Assembly: GCA_011682565.1 (NCBI GenBank)
Contig: JAACEJ010000143.1
Span: 1 to 7,708 of the forward strand
Length of the DNA stretch: 7,708 nt
Reading direction: 5' to 3'
From: Actinomycetota bacterium
GTDB taxonomy: Bacteria; Zhuqueibacterota; Zhuqueibacteria; Residuimicrobiales; Krinioviventaceae
Made by a program: the position numbers and the translations under genes. Below the pieces are notes generated by a model. It did no database searches. It saw nothing but the letters and a program-made list of their open reading frames with translations, and was not told where the DNA came from. Shown piece after piece: positions 1 through 7,588 of the stretch (the stretch's first letter is position 1; the number at the start of each line of letters is the position of its first letter).

Positions 1-562
1 CATTGCGTAGATCAAAAATGCTCTTGCCAATTTTCTCTTTTTCAATCCGGCGGCTTTTCACTTTGATCGTTTGGGATGTTACTACCCAGGTAAAGAGGCG
101 ATTGGCTGTTGCATAATACTCCAGCAAGGCAACGCTATCCGGCAACATGGCCTGAATTTTATCTACAGGCCAGGGCTCAACAGTCGTCATATCAGACAGT
201 TCGGGATTAGATTCCCGTAATTGAATCAGAAATTGTGAATAAGCATTTTTCAGCCGAGCGATTTCTTTTAACAGTTCTTCCCGGGTTTCTTTTTTGCTGC
301 TGAGTGAATACTGTAATTCACTTTCCCGTTCGGCCAGTTCGTTGCGCAGACTGTCCCCGATAGCTACGAGAGCTTTATCCTGATTATTAAGCGAGAGTTT
401 TCTGTTTCCCAAAAGATCTAAAAAACTCCGGCTTTTGGCCCGCTCGACGATATTAAAGGCTTCTTTTGTGCGACTTTCCGTAACGAGCAGGGAAACGAGC
501 GCATCGTAAACCCGGAGCTTGTCATCGATAAATCCTGATGCATATTCTTCAACTTTTATGTG
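1..562 (-). other. CHAT domain 2, N-terminal part only (residues 2343-2529, cut by window edge)
   Basis: The lead-in repeats the layout of CHAT domain 1. A helix with Glu-Arg-Ala-Lys and Phe-Leu-Asp-Leu-Leu (2382-2393) is followed by a charged coiled coil (about 2410-2458). Next come Asn-Pro-Glu-Leu (2461-2464) and the first core strands with Leu-Leu-Glu-Tyr (2488-2491) and Trp2501-Val-Val-Thr. This is the typical start of a CHAT core. The segments carrying the catalytic His and Cys are beyond the left edge, so activity cannot be judged here. Confidence 0.82.
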
Positions 563-3500
563 CGAACGCATGCCTTCGATCACGCGCACGGCATTATTGT
601 AATTTTTAATTGCCGATTGACTGTCGTCTTGCGTTTGATTTATCTCAGCCAATGTTTTATAGGCGCGCCACTCGATGTCGGGCATAAAAAGCTGCCCGGC
701 TTTTTGCGTAACTTGAAAAAGGTGTGTTTTTGCCGAATCTGTTTTACCTTGTGCAAATTCGATGCGACCGAGTACCAGCAAAGACTGCACCTCGTTTCGC
801 CAATCGCCGATTTGCTTGCTTAGCGCCAGTGCCCGCTTACAGTACAAAGCGGCTTCGCTGTAATTTGTCAGATCACTTTGCACCGAGGCAATGTTACGAA
901 GATCATAAGCCAGTCCTCTCTTGGAGCCAAGGGACGAGTCGATGGCCGCCGCGCGTTCAAAGCTTGACAAGGCCTGGTTTGGTCTTTTACCTGTTCGATG
1001 AATCATGCCGATGTTTTTTTGAATGGTTGCCTGGTCCCTTTTGTCCTTGTTTTGAACGGCGAGTTCAAGTGCCTTGAGTTCATAATTCATCGCTTTCCTC
1101 GCGTCTCCCAAACTCAGTGCAATCAACCCGCGTGTCGAGTAAGCGACTTGGAGAAATTTGGACTCTGACCCGGAAAAAATATCCAGCGCCTTGTTCTGGT
1201 TCTCCAGGGCTGCCTGAAAATTCCCCATCTTCCATGAGACATTTGCCAGGTACTGGTAGGAGAGGCCTTCCTGCGTTTTGGCTCCCAGGTCTTTGGCTGT
1301 TTTAAGGGCTTCGTTTTGCAATTGCAGTGCTTTGCTGTAATTGCCGATTTTTTCAAAAGTCAGACCCAGGTTGTGCAACGCGTCGACGAATTCTTCATCG
1401 GGTTTGTGAGTATGGAATAATTTGAGTGATCGTTTCAGGTAATCCAGGGCCGCGGCATAGTTGTCGAGATAGGAAAAATTCACCCGGCCAATGTCGCGAA
1501 GACACTGCGCCGCGCCATAATCGTTATCAAGTTGTTGATATTTTTCCAGTGCTTTTTGATAAAGCTCAAGTGCTTTTTGGTAATTCCCGCCGCGTTCAAA
1601 AATGATTCCCGTTTCACGAAAAGATGTGGCCTGTTCTTCGTACAACCCGTATCGTTCGGCCAGGCGGGAATATTTTTTTGTGTATTCCGCCGCTTCATTG
1701 AACTGGCGATTCTGAGCGTATAAAAAAGCCAAATTATTGTATCCCTGGGCAATGCTGCGCAAATCATTTTCTTTTTCTGCAAAATCATTCATTCTTTTTT
1801 GTGCATCAATCGCCCGGGGCCACAGAGAGCCGTTGATGGCCGTGTCGAAAATTTGTTGCAGCAAAAGTTTTTGCAGATTTGGCTGTCCGCTTTTCGTCGC
1901 CATTTGGTACGCTTCTTCAAAATAATTAATAGCGTCATTCCATTCGCCCAACTTGTACGCGGCAAGTCCGATTCTGACCTTACCTTCAAAACCCTGAGAA
2001 GCGAAGCGCCGCTCTTCGGAACTTGTCATGCCGCCAAATCCGTAAAGTTGATAGCGCGCTAAATCCCCGTCTGAAAAGCCACGAGGCCTGAGCTCATGCT
2101 TTGTTTGTAACAGGGCTTCGGCAGCGGGCAGATGTTCAAGATTTTTATAAAACTGTTCATAGAATGCTGATTTTTTTTCAGGCCGATTTTCCGGCCATAA
2201 AGAAATTAAAAGGGAAGGAGCTCCACTGTAAGTAAAGGCCTGTTTTACGGCAATGAAGGGATCGTTCGTGATGCCGCTTTCCAGCGATGTGGTAAAATTC
2301 AGGTATACCAGCGAAGAATTGAGCGCCAGCCGATACAAGTCTATGGGAGTAAAAACAGCCGGAGCGAAATTTGGAATGGTAAAACCAATTTGCGATCGCA
2401 GCGGATCAACGTTGTTCCATTTTCCTTTGACGTGGAGGTGCAGTATGTCTGCCACGCTTAGCAATGGCATCTGTTCGGCAAAACTTGATTTACCCTTCAC
2501 CTGAAGCGGCAAACTTGTTGAATAACCGATTTTACGCAACAGATCGGCATACCGGCTTGCGCCGCCGAGAAAAATTTGTCTCGCAAAAAGTTTGCGGTTT
2601 TGAAAAGAATAGTTATAGTCGGTGAAACTGGTGCTGACAACAATTGCCGGCGAATCCTTTTGCGGCAAAGTGGTTTTTAAAATAGCATCCCACGGATAGA
2701 GAAGAGCGGATTCATCCGGGATGAGAACCACTCGCTTTAATTGAGGTTTGTTTTTCAAATCCGAAAAAAGTTGCTGAAAGACGCTGCCGGAATCCGGTGA
2801 TGTTTCGTTGTCCTTTTCCAGGTTGCCGGTGATTTTTTTCAAAGCGGAGAGAAAATCATTGCCGGACACTTTTATCTCCGAGAAGTGAATTTTTGTCGGT
2901 GTGATAAACCAGGCCAGTGTATTGTTTTGTAAAAAGGCAAAAGTGAGCAAGCCCTCATTATTTCGCAAGAGCTTTTGCACCCGGGAATAAGAAATGGGAT
3001 GAACGCGGACCAGAGATTCGAGATCGGGCACTTCTTTTCTGATTTTCGTCAGCAGTTCTTCGTACTCCTGACGATAGGATTTTAACTGCTGTTTTTGTTC
3101 TTTCATTTTTTCCGGCGATAGCTCTGACCCGTTTCTTGCGCGCAAGAGACTGATCTCAAGTTCGTTAATGCTTTGCTGCAGGAATCTGGCATTGCCGAAA
3201 TAAATTTTATGTCGCTCTTTGCGCAACTCGATGTTCTCGTTATCCAGTATGTCCAGGAAATGTTTCGCGCGCATTTGTTCGGAAAGCAAAAGTGCTCCTG
3301 TGTAATCCCCCTTGCCGGCCAGATAAGACATGGCCCGGCGATAAGGTATCTGATGGATAGCGCGCACGTACTGCAAATCGATATGGTTCGATTGACCGGA
3401 ATACGCTTCCAGGACATTCATTGCTTCGGAGTAAAACTCAAAAGGCGTTTTCTGAACACCCAGACGGCGTTTTACCTTATTGTCTGTTTTAACGACAAGA

Positions 3501-6500
3501 TCACCCAGTTGTGTGTCGGCCTGCCAGAGGATGTCGTTGAATCCATTTTGCAGGGCCAGCCTGCGACTTGCCATAAGATTTTCATAACCCTTTTCAGCAT
3601 CATCATAATTTGCCGCAAGAGTTCCCAGTGCAAAATGCGCCTGACATTGTTCCAGGTACAACTTGTATTTTTTGCTGATGCGCAGCGCTTCTTCGATATA
3701 GACTTGTACCAAAGATGCATTTTTAATTGATTGCAGCGTTTTGCCAATGTCGGTCGCCAAAGAATTCACTTTGGTATTGTGGAACTGTAAAAGAAGGATT
3801 TCAGCTAATTGCAAAAACAAGCGGCTGCGGCTTTTTGCATAAAGTGACTCGTCCTTTTCAGTGAGTGAAAGCGCGCGATTTAATTTTTCCGCTGTAATGT
3901 TTTGCAAACGTTCAAATTCTTGCTCACTTTTTGTCGAGCCTTGATCCTTTCCCGCCAGACTGGTCATGGTTACAAATACTTTGCTCAAATTGAGGCTGTT
4001 GCTGAAAATCCCTTGCTGGATTTTTTTGTCTTCACAGATTTCAAGAGATTGTAAAAAATAATCCCATGAAGATTGATAATCGGCTTTAAGGAAATAGAGG
4101 ACGGCGATGTTGTTCAAAAATGTTGCGACGGCATTGTCGTCTTTGCGCTTTTTAAATAGTTCTGTTTTTTTATTAAAATAATCTATCGCCGTAGAATATT
4201 CTTTTTCTCCTTCATACCCTTCACCCAAAATGGTGAAAGTGAATGCGCGTTCCTCATCCGTAGTCAACTGGCCGCCGGATGAGGCGCCCATGGAACTGAG
4301 GCTGAAAAATGGTACTGGAAAATAGAGACCAAGGAATCCGATTTTGGCGCGGTTGGCATCGTTTTTAATTTCTTTGATTTTGCCGCTGTCTAAAATGTCG
4401 AGCGCCTTTTGCGCATAAGAAATCGCGTCTTTGTATTCATCGAGAATTAAATAATTGTAAGCAATACTTCGATAACTTCGCATCAGAAAAAGAGGCATTT
4501 TTTTCCGGTGTTCAATGTCTGCTGCCTTTTGATAATACTCGATGGCCATATCATTTTCATTTGCCGTTTCATAAAGCAATGCCAGTCTTTTGGTGTTCAA
4601 TAAAACTCTCGACTCATTTCCAAAGTTATCATAAAGAGATATGGCGCGCATCAGGTAACCGGGGCCGCGGTCGAAATCACCAGTGAACAGTGCGCAGTGT
4701 CCCATGCGTTCATATATGAGCGCCTCGCGCTGCTTGTCGGTAAAAGTAGAATCATATTTTAATTTGACGTGATAATATTCGTACGCTTTTTCAAAACCAA
4801 ACTCACCGAGGTTGTAATAATTATTTGCCAGATTGAGCGCTATATTCGCCTCGAGCCGCGGTTTTTTTTCTTCATCGTTGAGGGACATTGCTTTTGTTAA
4901 TTCGTGAATTGCCCGCTCGTAATATCGCGGCGGTTTTGTCTCTTCGTAAAAAGTGAGCGTATGATAGATGGAAACAACCGGTGCCGTGATCGTTTGCAGC
5001 GCCTTTTTGAAAAAGGGCTTTGGCAGGGCACGCTGCCGGTCGAGATAGTTTTCCATCATCTCATAATTATAGCTGATGGTCAGGTAAGCTTCAACAAGTG
5101 TATAGTCATAAGAAAGCGCAATAGCAATGACACGGCTGGAATTGTGCAGCATCCGCGGATCGATCTCTCCGGGATCATTTTCGAGTTCTGCTTTTTCCGT
5201 TGCTTTGTAAGAGTAGGCCAGTCCAAGCGCATAAATCAAAATATTATTTTTGGAATGAAAGGGGTCGAGTTTTTTGTATTCCGCGATGACATCATCAATT
5301 TTATGCAGATAATAGGAACATTCGATGTACCCTCGATGGGCGTGAATGCTGCGCGGAACCATCCTCATCGCTTTGCGATATTGTTCTCTCGCAAGTTGAT
5401 AATCATGCTGTCTTTTCAGCTCATCCGCAAAAGCCAGTAATGACGAGAGATGCGCTTCCCGCGCCTTTTGCGCCAGATCCTGCCGGCTGTTTTGAAACTG
5501 TGCGACGAGATTGTCTAAAAGGGTGAAGGCCTGAAGGTTTTGTCCCATTTTGAAAAGAACACGCGATTTCGCCATTTGAGATTCAAAAACTTCATCCGTA
5601 AGGTCGGGATAAAGGGATTTGATGACATCAAATTCTCCCAGTGCAGCACCGTAATCGTCAGAAGCAAAAAGGAGCCGGGCGATGCGCATTTGTGCCGCTG
5701 CTGCAAGAAGTGGAAAGCCGGAATACCTGCCCGTGATTTCCCGATATGTTGCGATCAGGTCATCGGTATCCGTTTTGCCTTCGGTAAGCAAATCCAGAAT
5801 TCGGTTTCGAGCCGGAATCATCCATTCCCTTTGTTTGGGATAATTTTTAACCACGCTTAAATAGGCATTGACCACTTCTTTGTGCGTTGCAAAATCCTTT
5901 GAAACATCTCCGATCTTGAGCTGACTTTCTGCACAAGCGCTTTTTTGATCCGGGAAATTTTTCAAAACTTTATTGTATTCGGTGAATGCCTGAGCCGGTT
6001 TGTCCGCTTTGAACAGCAAATCACCTTTGGCAATTAATGCTGCGGCAGCAGGTTCGTGTTCGTCACCATAAGAGTTGATGATTTTTTGCAACCCCTCGTC
6101 AACCAACTTGAATTCCAGGGTCTGCGAGGATTCCTCTTTCGCTTTCAAACCCAGAAGGACCATTTCAGCATAAGCGGCCTGCTTTGGATGATCTGCAAAA
6201 GATTGCAGAATGATACTTAAAAAGTCCCTGGCCAAATCATCGTAACCCAAAAGCGCATAGCACACACCCATTTCATAAAGTGCAAGCGGAGTCATGTCCG
6301 AACTGGAGCCGTGGAAATCGATGACGCGTCTGAAGGCCAAAGCGCGATCCCAAACAATTTGCTGATCTTTTTTAGTCATACTTTTCGGATTCCAGTCCAG
6401 AAACAAAGGGCCAAGAGTTTGGCGCGTCATTCGTGAGGGTAGAGGATACGTTTCTTTTGCCAGACGAACCTGTTGCTGCGGGTCGGGCAGATCGGGGATG

Positions 6501-7588
6501 TATCCCTGTGCGGGAAGCGACCAGATATCCAGATTTCCGCGGCGATCCGAGACAAAGTAAATTCTGTTATCGGCTCCAAACCAGGGCTGCATGACATGTT
6601 CTGCTCCGGAAGTGATTGGCATGGCATAACGGATCATGGATAAATTGAAAGAACGGCCGAGACGTCTCAGAATCGGATCATCGGTTAGGGGAGCGTACGA
6701 AGGCTCTTCAAAAACCTCGACAGACCATAAACTTGCCCTGTCGGTGGGTGTAATGACCCCATCGCCATTGGTATCTTTATCATAGCGCAAAAAAACAATT
6801 TTTTTTGCATCAGGCGACCAACTGGGAAAACCATCGATCGCTTTTCCTTTTGTGATCTGCCACATCGGAAGTTCACGAGAGTCCCAGTATTTGGTTTCTT
6901 CCGGCGTGTATGGCTTGCGTCCATGCAGGTTCATGATCCAAATATCGCCGTTGTTACCCGCTTTGCCCCGGAATGAAGTGAAGGCGATAAGTTCGATGTT
7001 GGGGCTCCAACAGGGATGCGTGGCGCCACGGAATGTTAACTGCGATATTTTCCCGGTATTATCATTGTGGAACCAGATTTCTTCCCGGCCCGATCGATCC
7101 GACACCCAGGCGATTTTTTTACCGTCAGGTGAAACCGTGGGATATCCGTCCATGCCGATGTATTTTGTCAGGCGTTCCGGTTTTCCCTTTGGAAAAAGGG
7201 TATTCTTGACTTTGCGCAAGCGAACCCGCCATATATCTCCGGCTGCATCGCTGCGCTGGGAAACGAAAATGATGGACTTGCTTTTCGGGCCCCAGGCAGG
7301 GTAATAATCATCTGCCTTGTGTTTTGTGATTTGCCGTGGCCGTCCTCCCGATGTGCTGCGAATCCAGACATCGAAATTAAGGGTTTGTCTCGAAACATAA
7401 GCGATCCATTTTCCATCCGGCGAAACACGAGGCGAGAGATCAATGTCCGGGTGCGTCGTAATCTGACGGAGATCCACTACCTGCTTCTGCGGTTTTTGGT
7501 TGCCTGTCTGAGACAAGGCAGGGTGTGTCATTCCAATAAAATAGAGAATCGAAAGCAGTTTGAAGATTTTAATTTGTGTGTTTTTCAT
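1..7588 (-). CDS. Giant secreted TolB-propeller / TPR / CHAT / TPR / CHAT protein, 3'-partial
   Basis: Seen: an uninterrupted minus-strand frame of 2529 codons runs from the ATG at 7588-7586 to the left edge; the stop lies outside. The domain order is signal peptide (1-26), six-bladed PD40/TolB-like propeller (about 37-368), TPR array 1 (about 430-1425), CHAT-like domain 1 (about 1425-1855), TPR array 2 (1866-2342) and the start of CHAT domain 2 (2343 to the edge). The ATG is preferred because a typical signal peptide follows at once. The nearest in-frame upstream stop (TAA) is 24 codons before it, with only GTG, TTG or CTG candidates between. No clear Shine-Dalgarno precedes it. Known: CHAT domains are caspase/separase-like cysteine peptidases often fused to TPRs, and PD40 propellers are usually periplasmic binding modules. 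Inferred: an exported scaffold or protease of at least 285 kDa. Only nine cysteines occur in 2529 residues. Function and partners are unknown, and no neighbouring gene is visible to guide a role. Confidence 0.95.
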   Translation of the reverse strand, partial: MKNTQIKIFKLLSILYFIGMTHPALSQTGNQKPQKQVVDLRQITTHPDIDLSPRVSPDGKWIAYVSRQTLNFDVWIRSTSGGRPRQITKHKADDYYPAWGPKSKSIIFVSQRSDAAGDIWRVRLRKVKNTLFPKGKPERLTKYIGMDGYPTVSPDGKKIAWVSDRSGREEIWFHNDNTGKISQLTFRGATHPCWSPNIELIAFTSFRGKAGNNGDIWIMNLHGRKPYTPEETKYWDSRELPMWQITKGKAIDGFPSWSPDAKKIVFLRYDKDTNGDGVITPTDRASLWSVEVFEEPSYAPLTDDPILRRLGRSFNLSMIRYAMPITSGAEHVMQPWFGADNRIYFVSDRRGNLDIWSLPAQGYIPDLPDPQQQVRLAKETYPLPSRMTRQTLGPLFLDWNPKSMTKKDQQIVWDRALAFRRVIDFHGSSSDMTPLALYEMGVCYALLGYDDLARDFLSIILQSFADHPKQAAYAEMVLLGLKAKEESSQTLEFKLVDEGLQKIINSYGDEHEPAAAALIAKGDLLFKADKPAQAFTEYNKVLKNFPDQKSACAESQLKIGDVSKDFATHKEVVNAYLSVVKNYPKQREWMIPARNRILDLLTEGKTDTDDLIATYREITGRYSGFPLLAAAAQMRIARLLFASDDYGAALGEFDVIKSLYPDLTDEVFESQMAKSRVLFKMGQNLQAFTLLDNLVAQFQNSRQDLAQKAREAHLSSLLAFADELKRQHDYQLAREQYRKAMRMVPRSIHAHRGYIECSYYLHKIDDVIAEYKKLDPFHSKNNILIYALGLAYSYKATEKAELENDPGEIDPRMLHNSSRVIAIALSYDYTLVEAYLTISYNYEMMENYLDRQRALPKPFFKKALQTITAPVVSIYHTLTFYEETKPPRYYERAIHELTKAMSLNDEEKKPRLEANIALNLANNYYNLGEFGFEKAYEYYHVKLKYDSTFTDKQREALIYERMGHCALFTGDFDRGPGYLMRAISLYDNFGNESRVLLNTKRLALLYETANENDMAIEYYQKAADIEHRKKMPLFLMRSYRSIAYNYLILDEYKDAISYAQKALDILDSGKIKEIKNDANRAKIGFLGLYFPVPFFSLSSMGASSGGQLTTDEERAFTFTILGEGYEGEKEYSTAIDYFNKKTELFKKRKDDNAVATFLNNIAVLYFLKADYQSSWDYFLQSLEICEDKKIQQGIFSNSLNLSKVFVTMTSLAGKDQGSTKSEQEFERLQNITAEKLNRALSLTEKDESLYAKSRSRLFLQLAEILLLQFHNTKVNSLATDIGKTLQSIKNASLVQVYIEEALRISKKYKLYLEQCQAHFALGTLAANYDDAEKGYENLMASRRLALQNGFNDILWQADTQLGDLVVKTDNKVKRRLGVQKTPFEFYSEAMNVLEAYSGQSNHIDLQYVRAIHQIPYRRAMSYLAGKGDYTGALLLSEQMRAKHFLDILDNENIELRKERHKIYFGNARFLQQSINELEISLLRARNGSELSPEKMKEQKQQLKSYRQEYEELLTKIRKEVPDLESLVRVHPISYSRVQKLLRNNEGLLTFAFLQNNTLAWFITPTKIHFSEIKVSGNDFLSALKKITGNLEKDNETSPDSGSVFQQLFSDLKNKPQLKRVVLIPDESALLYPWDAILKTTLPQKDSPAIVVSTSFTDYNYSFQNRKLFARQIFLGGASRYADLLRKIGYSTSLPLQVKGKSSFAEQMPLLSVADILHLHVKGKWNNVDPLRSQIGFTIPNFAPAVFTPIDLYRLALNSSLVYLNFTTSLESGITNDPFIAVKQAFTYSGAPSLLISLWPENRPEKKSAFYEQFYKNLEHLPAAEALLQTKHELRPRGFSDGDLARYQLYGFGGMTSSEERRFASQGFEGKVRIGLAAYKLGEWNDAINYFEEAYQMATKSGQPNLQKLLLQQIFDTAINGSLWPRAIDAQKRMNDFAEKENDLRSIAQGYNNLAFLYAQNRQFNEAAEYTKKYSRLAERYGLYEEQATSFRETGIIFERGGNYQKALELYQKALEKYQQLDNDYGAAQCLRDIGRVNFSYLDNYAAALDYLKRSLKLFHTHKPDEEFVDALHNLGLTFEKIGNYSKALQLQNEALKTAKDLGAKTQEGLSYQYLANVSWKMGNFQAALENQNKALDIFSGSESKFLQVAYSTRGLIALSLGDARKAMNYELKALELAVQNKDKRDQATIQKNIGMIHRTGKRPNQALSSFERAAAIDSSLGSKRGLAYDLRNIASVQSDLTNYSEAALYCKRALALSKQIGDWRNEVQSLLVLGRIEFAQGKTDSAKTHLFQVTQKAGQLFMPDIEWRAYKTLAEINQTQDDSQSAIKNYNNAVRVIEGMRSHIKVEEYASGFIDDKLRVYDALVSLLVTESRTKEAFNIVERAKSRSFLDLLGNRKLSLNNQDKALVAIGDSLRNELAERESELQYSLSSKKETREELLKEIARLKNAYSQFLIQLRESNPELSDMTTVEPWPVDKIQAMLPDSVALLEYYATANRLFTWVVTSQTIKVKSRRIEKEKIGKSIFDLRN
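563..1993 (-). other. TPR array 2: twelve tandem TPRs in a 40-residue register (residues 1866-2342)
   Basis: The conserved TPR alanine falls at residues 1886, 1926, 1966, 2006, 2047, 2087, 2127, 2166, 2206, 2246, 2286 and 2326. This gives twelve units with steps of 40 (once 41, once 39). Most units carry Gly-Asn/Asp-Tyr/Phe just before that Ala and a Leu-Gly or Ile-Gly in helix A. This long-helix form resembles the kinesin-light-chain/TPR_12 class commonly joined to CHAT domains. It differs from the more ragged first array. The array leads directly into the second CHAT module, so it probably supports or gates that domain. Confidence 0.93.
2024..3316 (-). other. CHAT domain 1 with helical lead-in, predicted catalytically dead (residues about 1425-1855)
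   Basis: The lead-in has the usual pre-CHAT helix with an Arg-Ala-Lys and Phe-Leu-Asp-Ile-Leu motif (1440-1448), then a charged coiled coil (about 1470-1519). The core begins near 1533. It shows the strand with Trp1560, the Ile-Pro-Asp-Glu-X-X-Leu-X-X-X-Pro-Trp-Asp-Ala motif (1623-1635) and the Asp-Ile-Leu-His strand (1714-1717) followed by Pro-Leu-Arg-Ser. The conserved Ser-Gly-Ala...Ser-Leu-Trp strand lies at 1788-1798, and a Phe-Gly-Gly-Met ending at 1851-1854. At the catalytic His position (four after His1717) there is Lys1721. At the position of the Cys in the usual Ser-Ala-Cys motif there is Thr1766. The domain has no cysteine. The CHAT fold is well supported; loss of peptidase activity is a strong inference. 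Confidence 0.85.
3314..6301 (-). other. TPR solenoid 1, irregular (residues about 430-1425)
   Basis: About 1000 residues are predicted to be all-helical with recurring TPR signatures (small residue at 8, Tyr/Phe at 11, Ala at 20, aromatic at 24). Clear units lie near residues 433-466, 512-548, 550-585, 629-662, 710-745, 906-948, 950-988, 990-1028, 1031-1068 and 1110-1149. The first part has 34-36-residue spacing with Pro between units. The later part moves to about 40. Stretches near 765-900 and 1190-1290 are degenerate. An aromatic-rich insertion interrupts the array at about 1083-1107. TPR solenoids bind proteins or peptides, and no specific ligand can be read from this sequence. Confidence 0.85.
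6485..7480 (-). other. Six-bladed TolB/PD40-like beta-propeller domain (residues about 37-368)
   Basis: Six repeats share the WD40-like/PD40 pattern: an aromatic or His, a Ser-Pro-Asp-Gly-Lys-type turn, a short strand ending in Val or Phe, then Asp-Ile-Trp and a closing Gln-Ile/Leu-Thr. The turns lie at residues 56-60, 101-104, 153-157, 195-198, 258-262 and 338-341. The Trp positions are 75, 120, 172, 217, 288 and 356. The closing motifs at 86-88, 139-141, 183-185, 244-246 and 300-302 separate the blades. Six blades match the TolB propeller. Blade 5 carries an inserted EF-hand-like loop (residues 272-283). In known families such propellers bind proteins or peptides in the periplasm. Here a role as the partner-recognition module is inferred. 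Confidence 0.9.
6740..6775 (-). other. EF-hand/dockerin-like calcium-binding loop in propeller blade 5 (residues 272-283)
   Basis: The twelve residues 272-283 place Asp272, Asn274, Asp276, Gly277, Ile279 and Asp283 at positions 1, 3, 5, 6, 8 and 12 of a canonical calcium loop. The loop sits between the Ser-Pro-Asp strand and the Trp288 strand of blade 5, so it is an excursion from the propeller and not a separate domain. Calcium binding is inferred from the pattern alone. No flanking EF-hand helices are evident. Confidence 0.6.
7511..7588 (-). other. N-terminal signal peptide (residues 1-26)
   Basis: The N-terminus has a basic n-region (Lys2, Lys7, Lys10), a hydrophobic core over residues 11-20 and an Ala24-Leu25-Ser26 motif directly before Gln27. 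This is a good signal peptidase I site. There is no lipobox cysteine, so a lipoprotein is unlikely. It implies Sec export to the periplasm or beyond. This fits the propeller that follows but is unusual for a CHAT protein. The precise cleavage site is inferred. Confidence 0.85.

Noticed and set aside
560..1077. Two overlapping plus-strand frames of 87 and 117 codons
   Set aside because: Both are antisense to TPR array 2, whose 40-residue periodicity is exact through this region, so the minus strand is clearly the coding one.
3173..3730. 185-codon plus-strand open frame
   Set aside because: It lies wholly antisense to the TPR and pre-CHAT coding sequence. Its product has no recognisable motif and looks like a shadow of helical codons on the other strand.
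4268..4342. Transmembrane segment in the hydrophobic insertion
   Set aside because: Two prolines and a Ser/Gly-rich tail break it, and the uninterrupted hydrophobic run is shorter than a membrane helix needs.
4904..5440. 178-codon plus-strand open frame
   Set aside because: It is antisense to TPR array 1, with no motif and no ribosome site that I can support. The minus-strand frame is coherent across the whole stretch.
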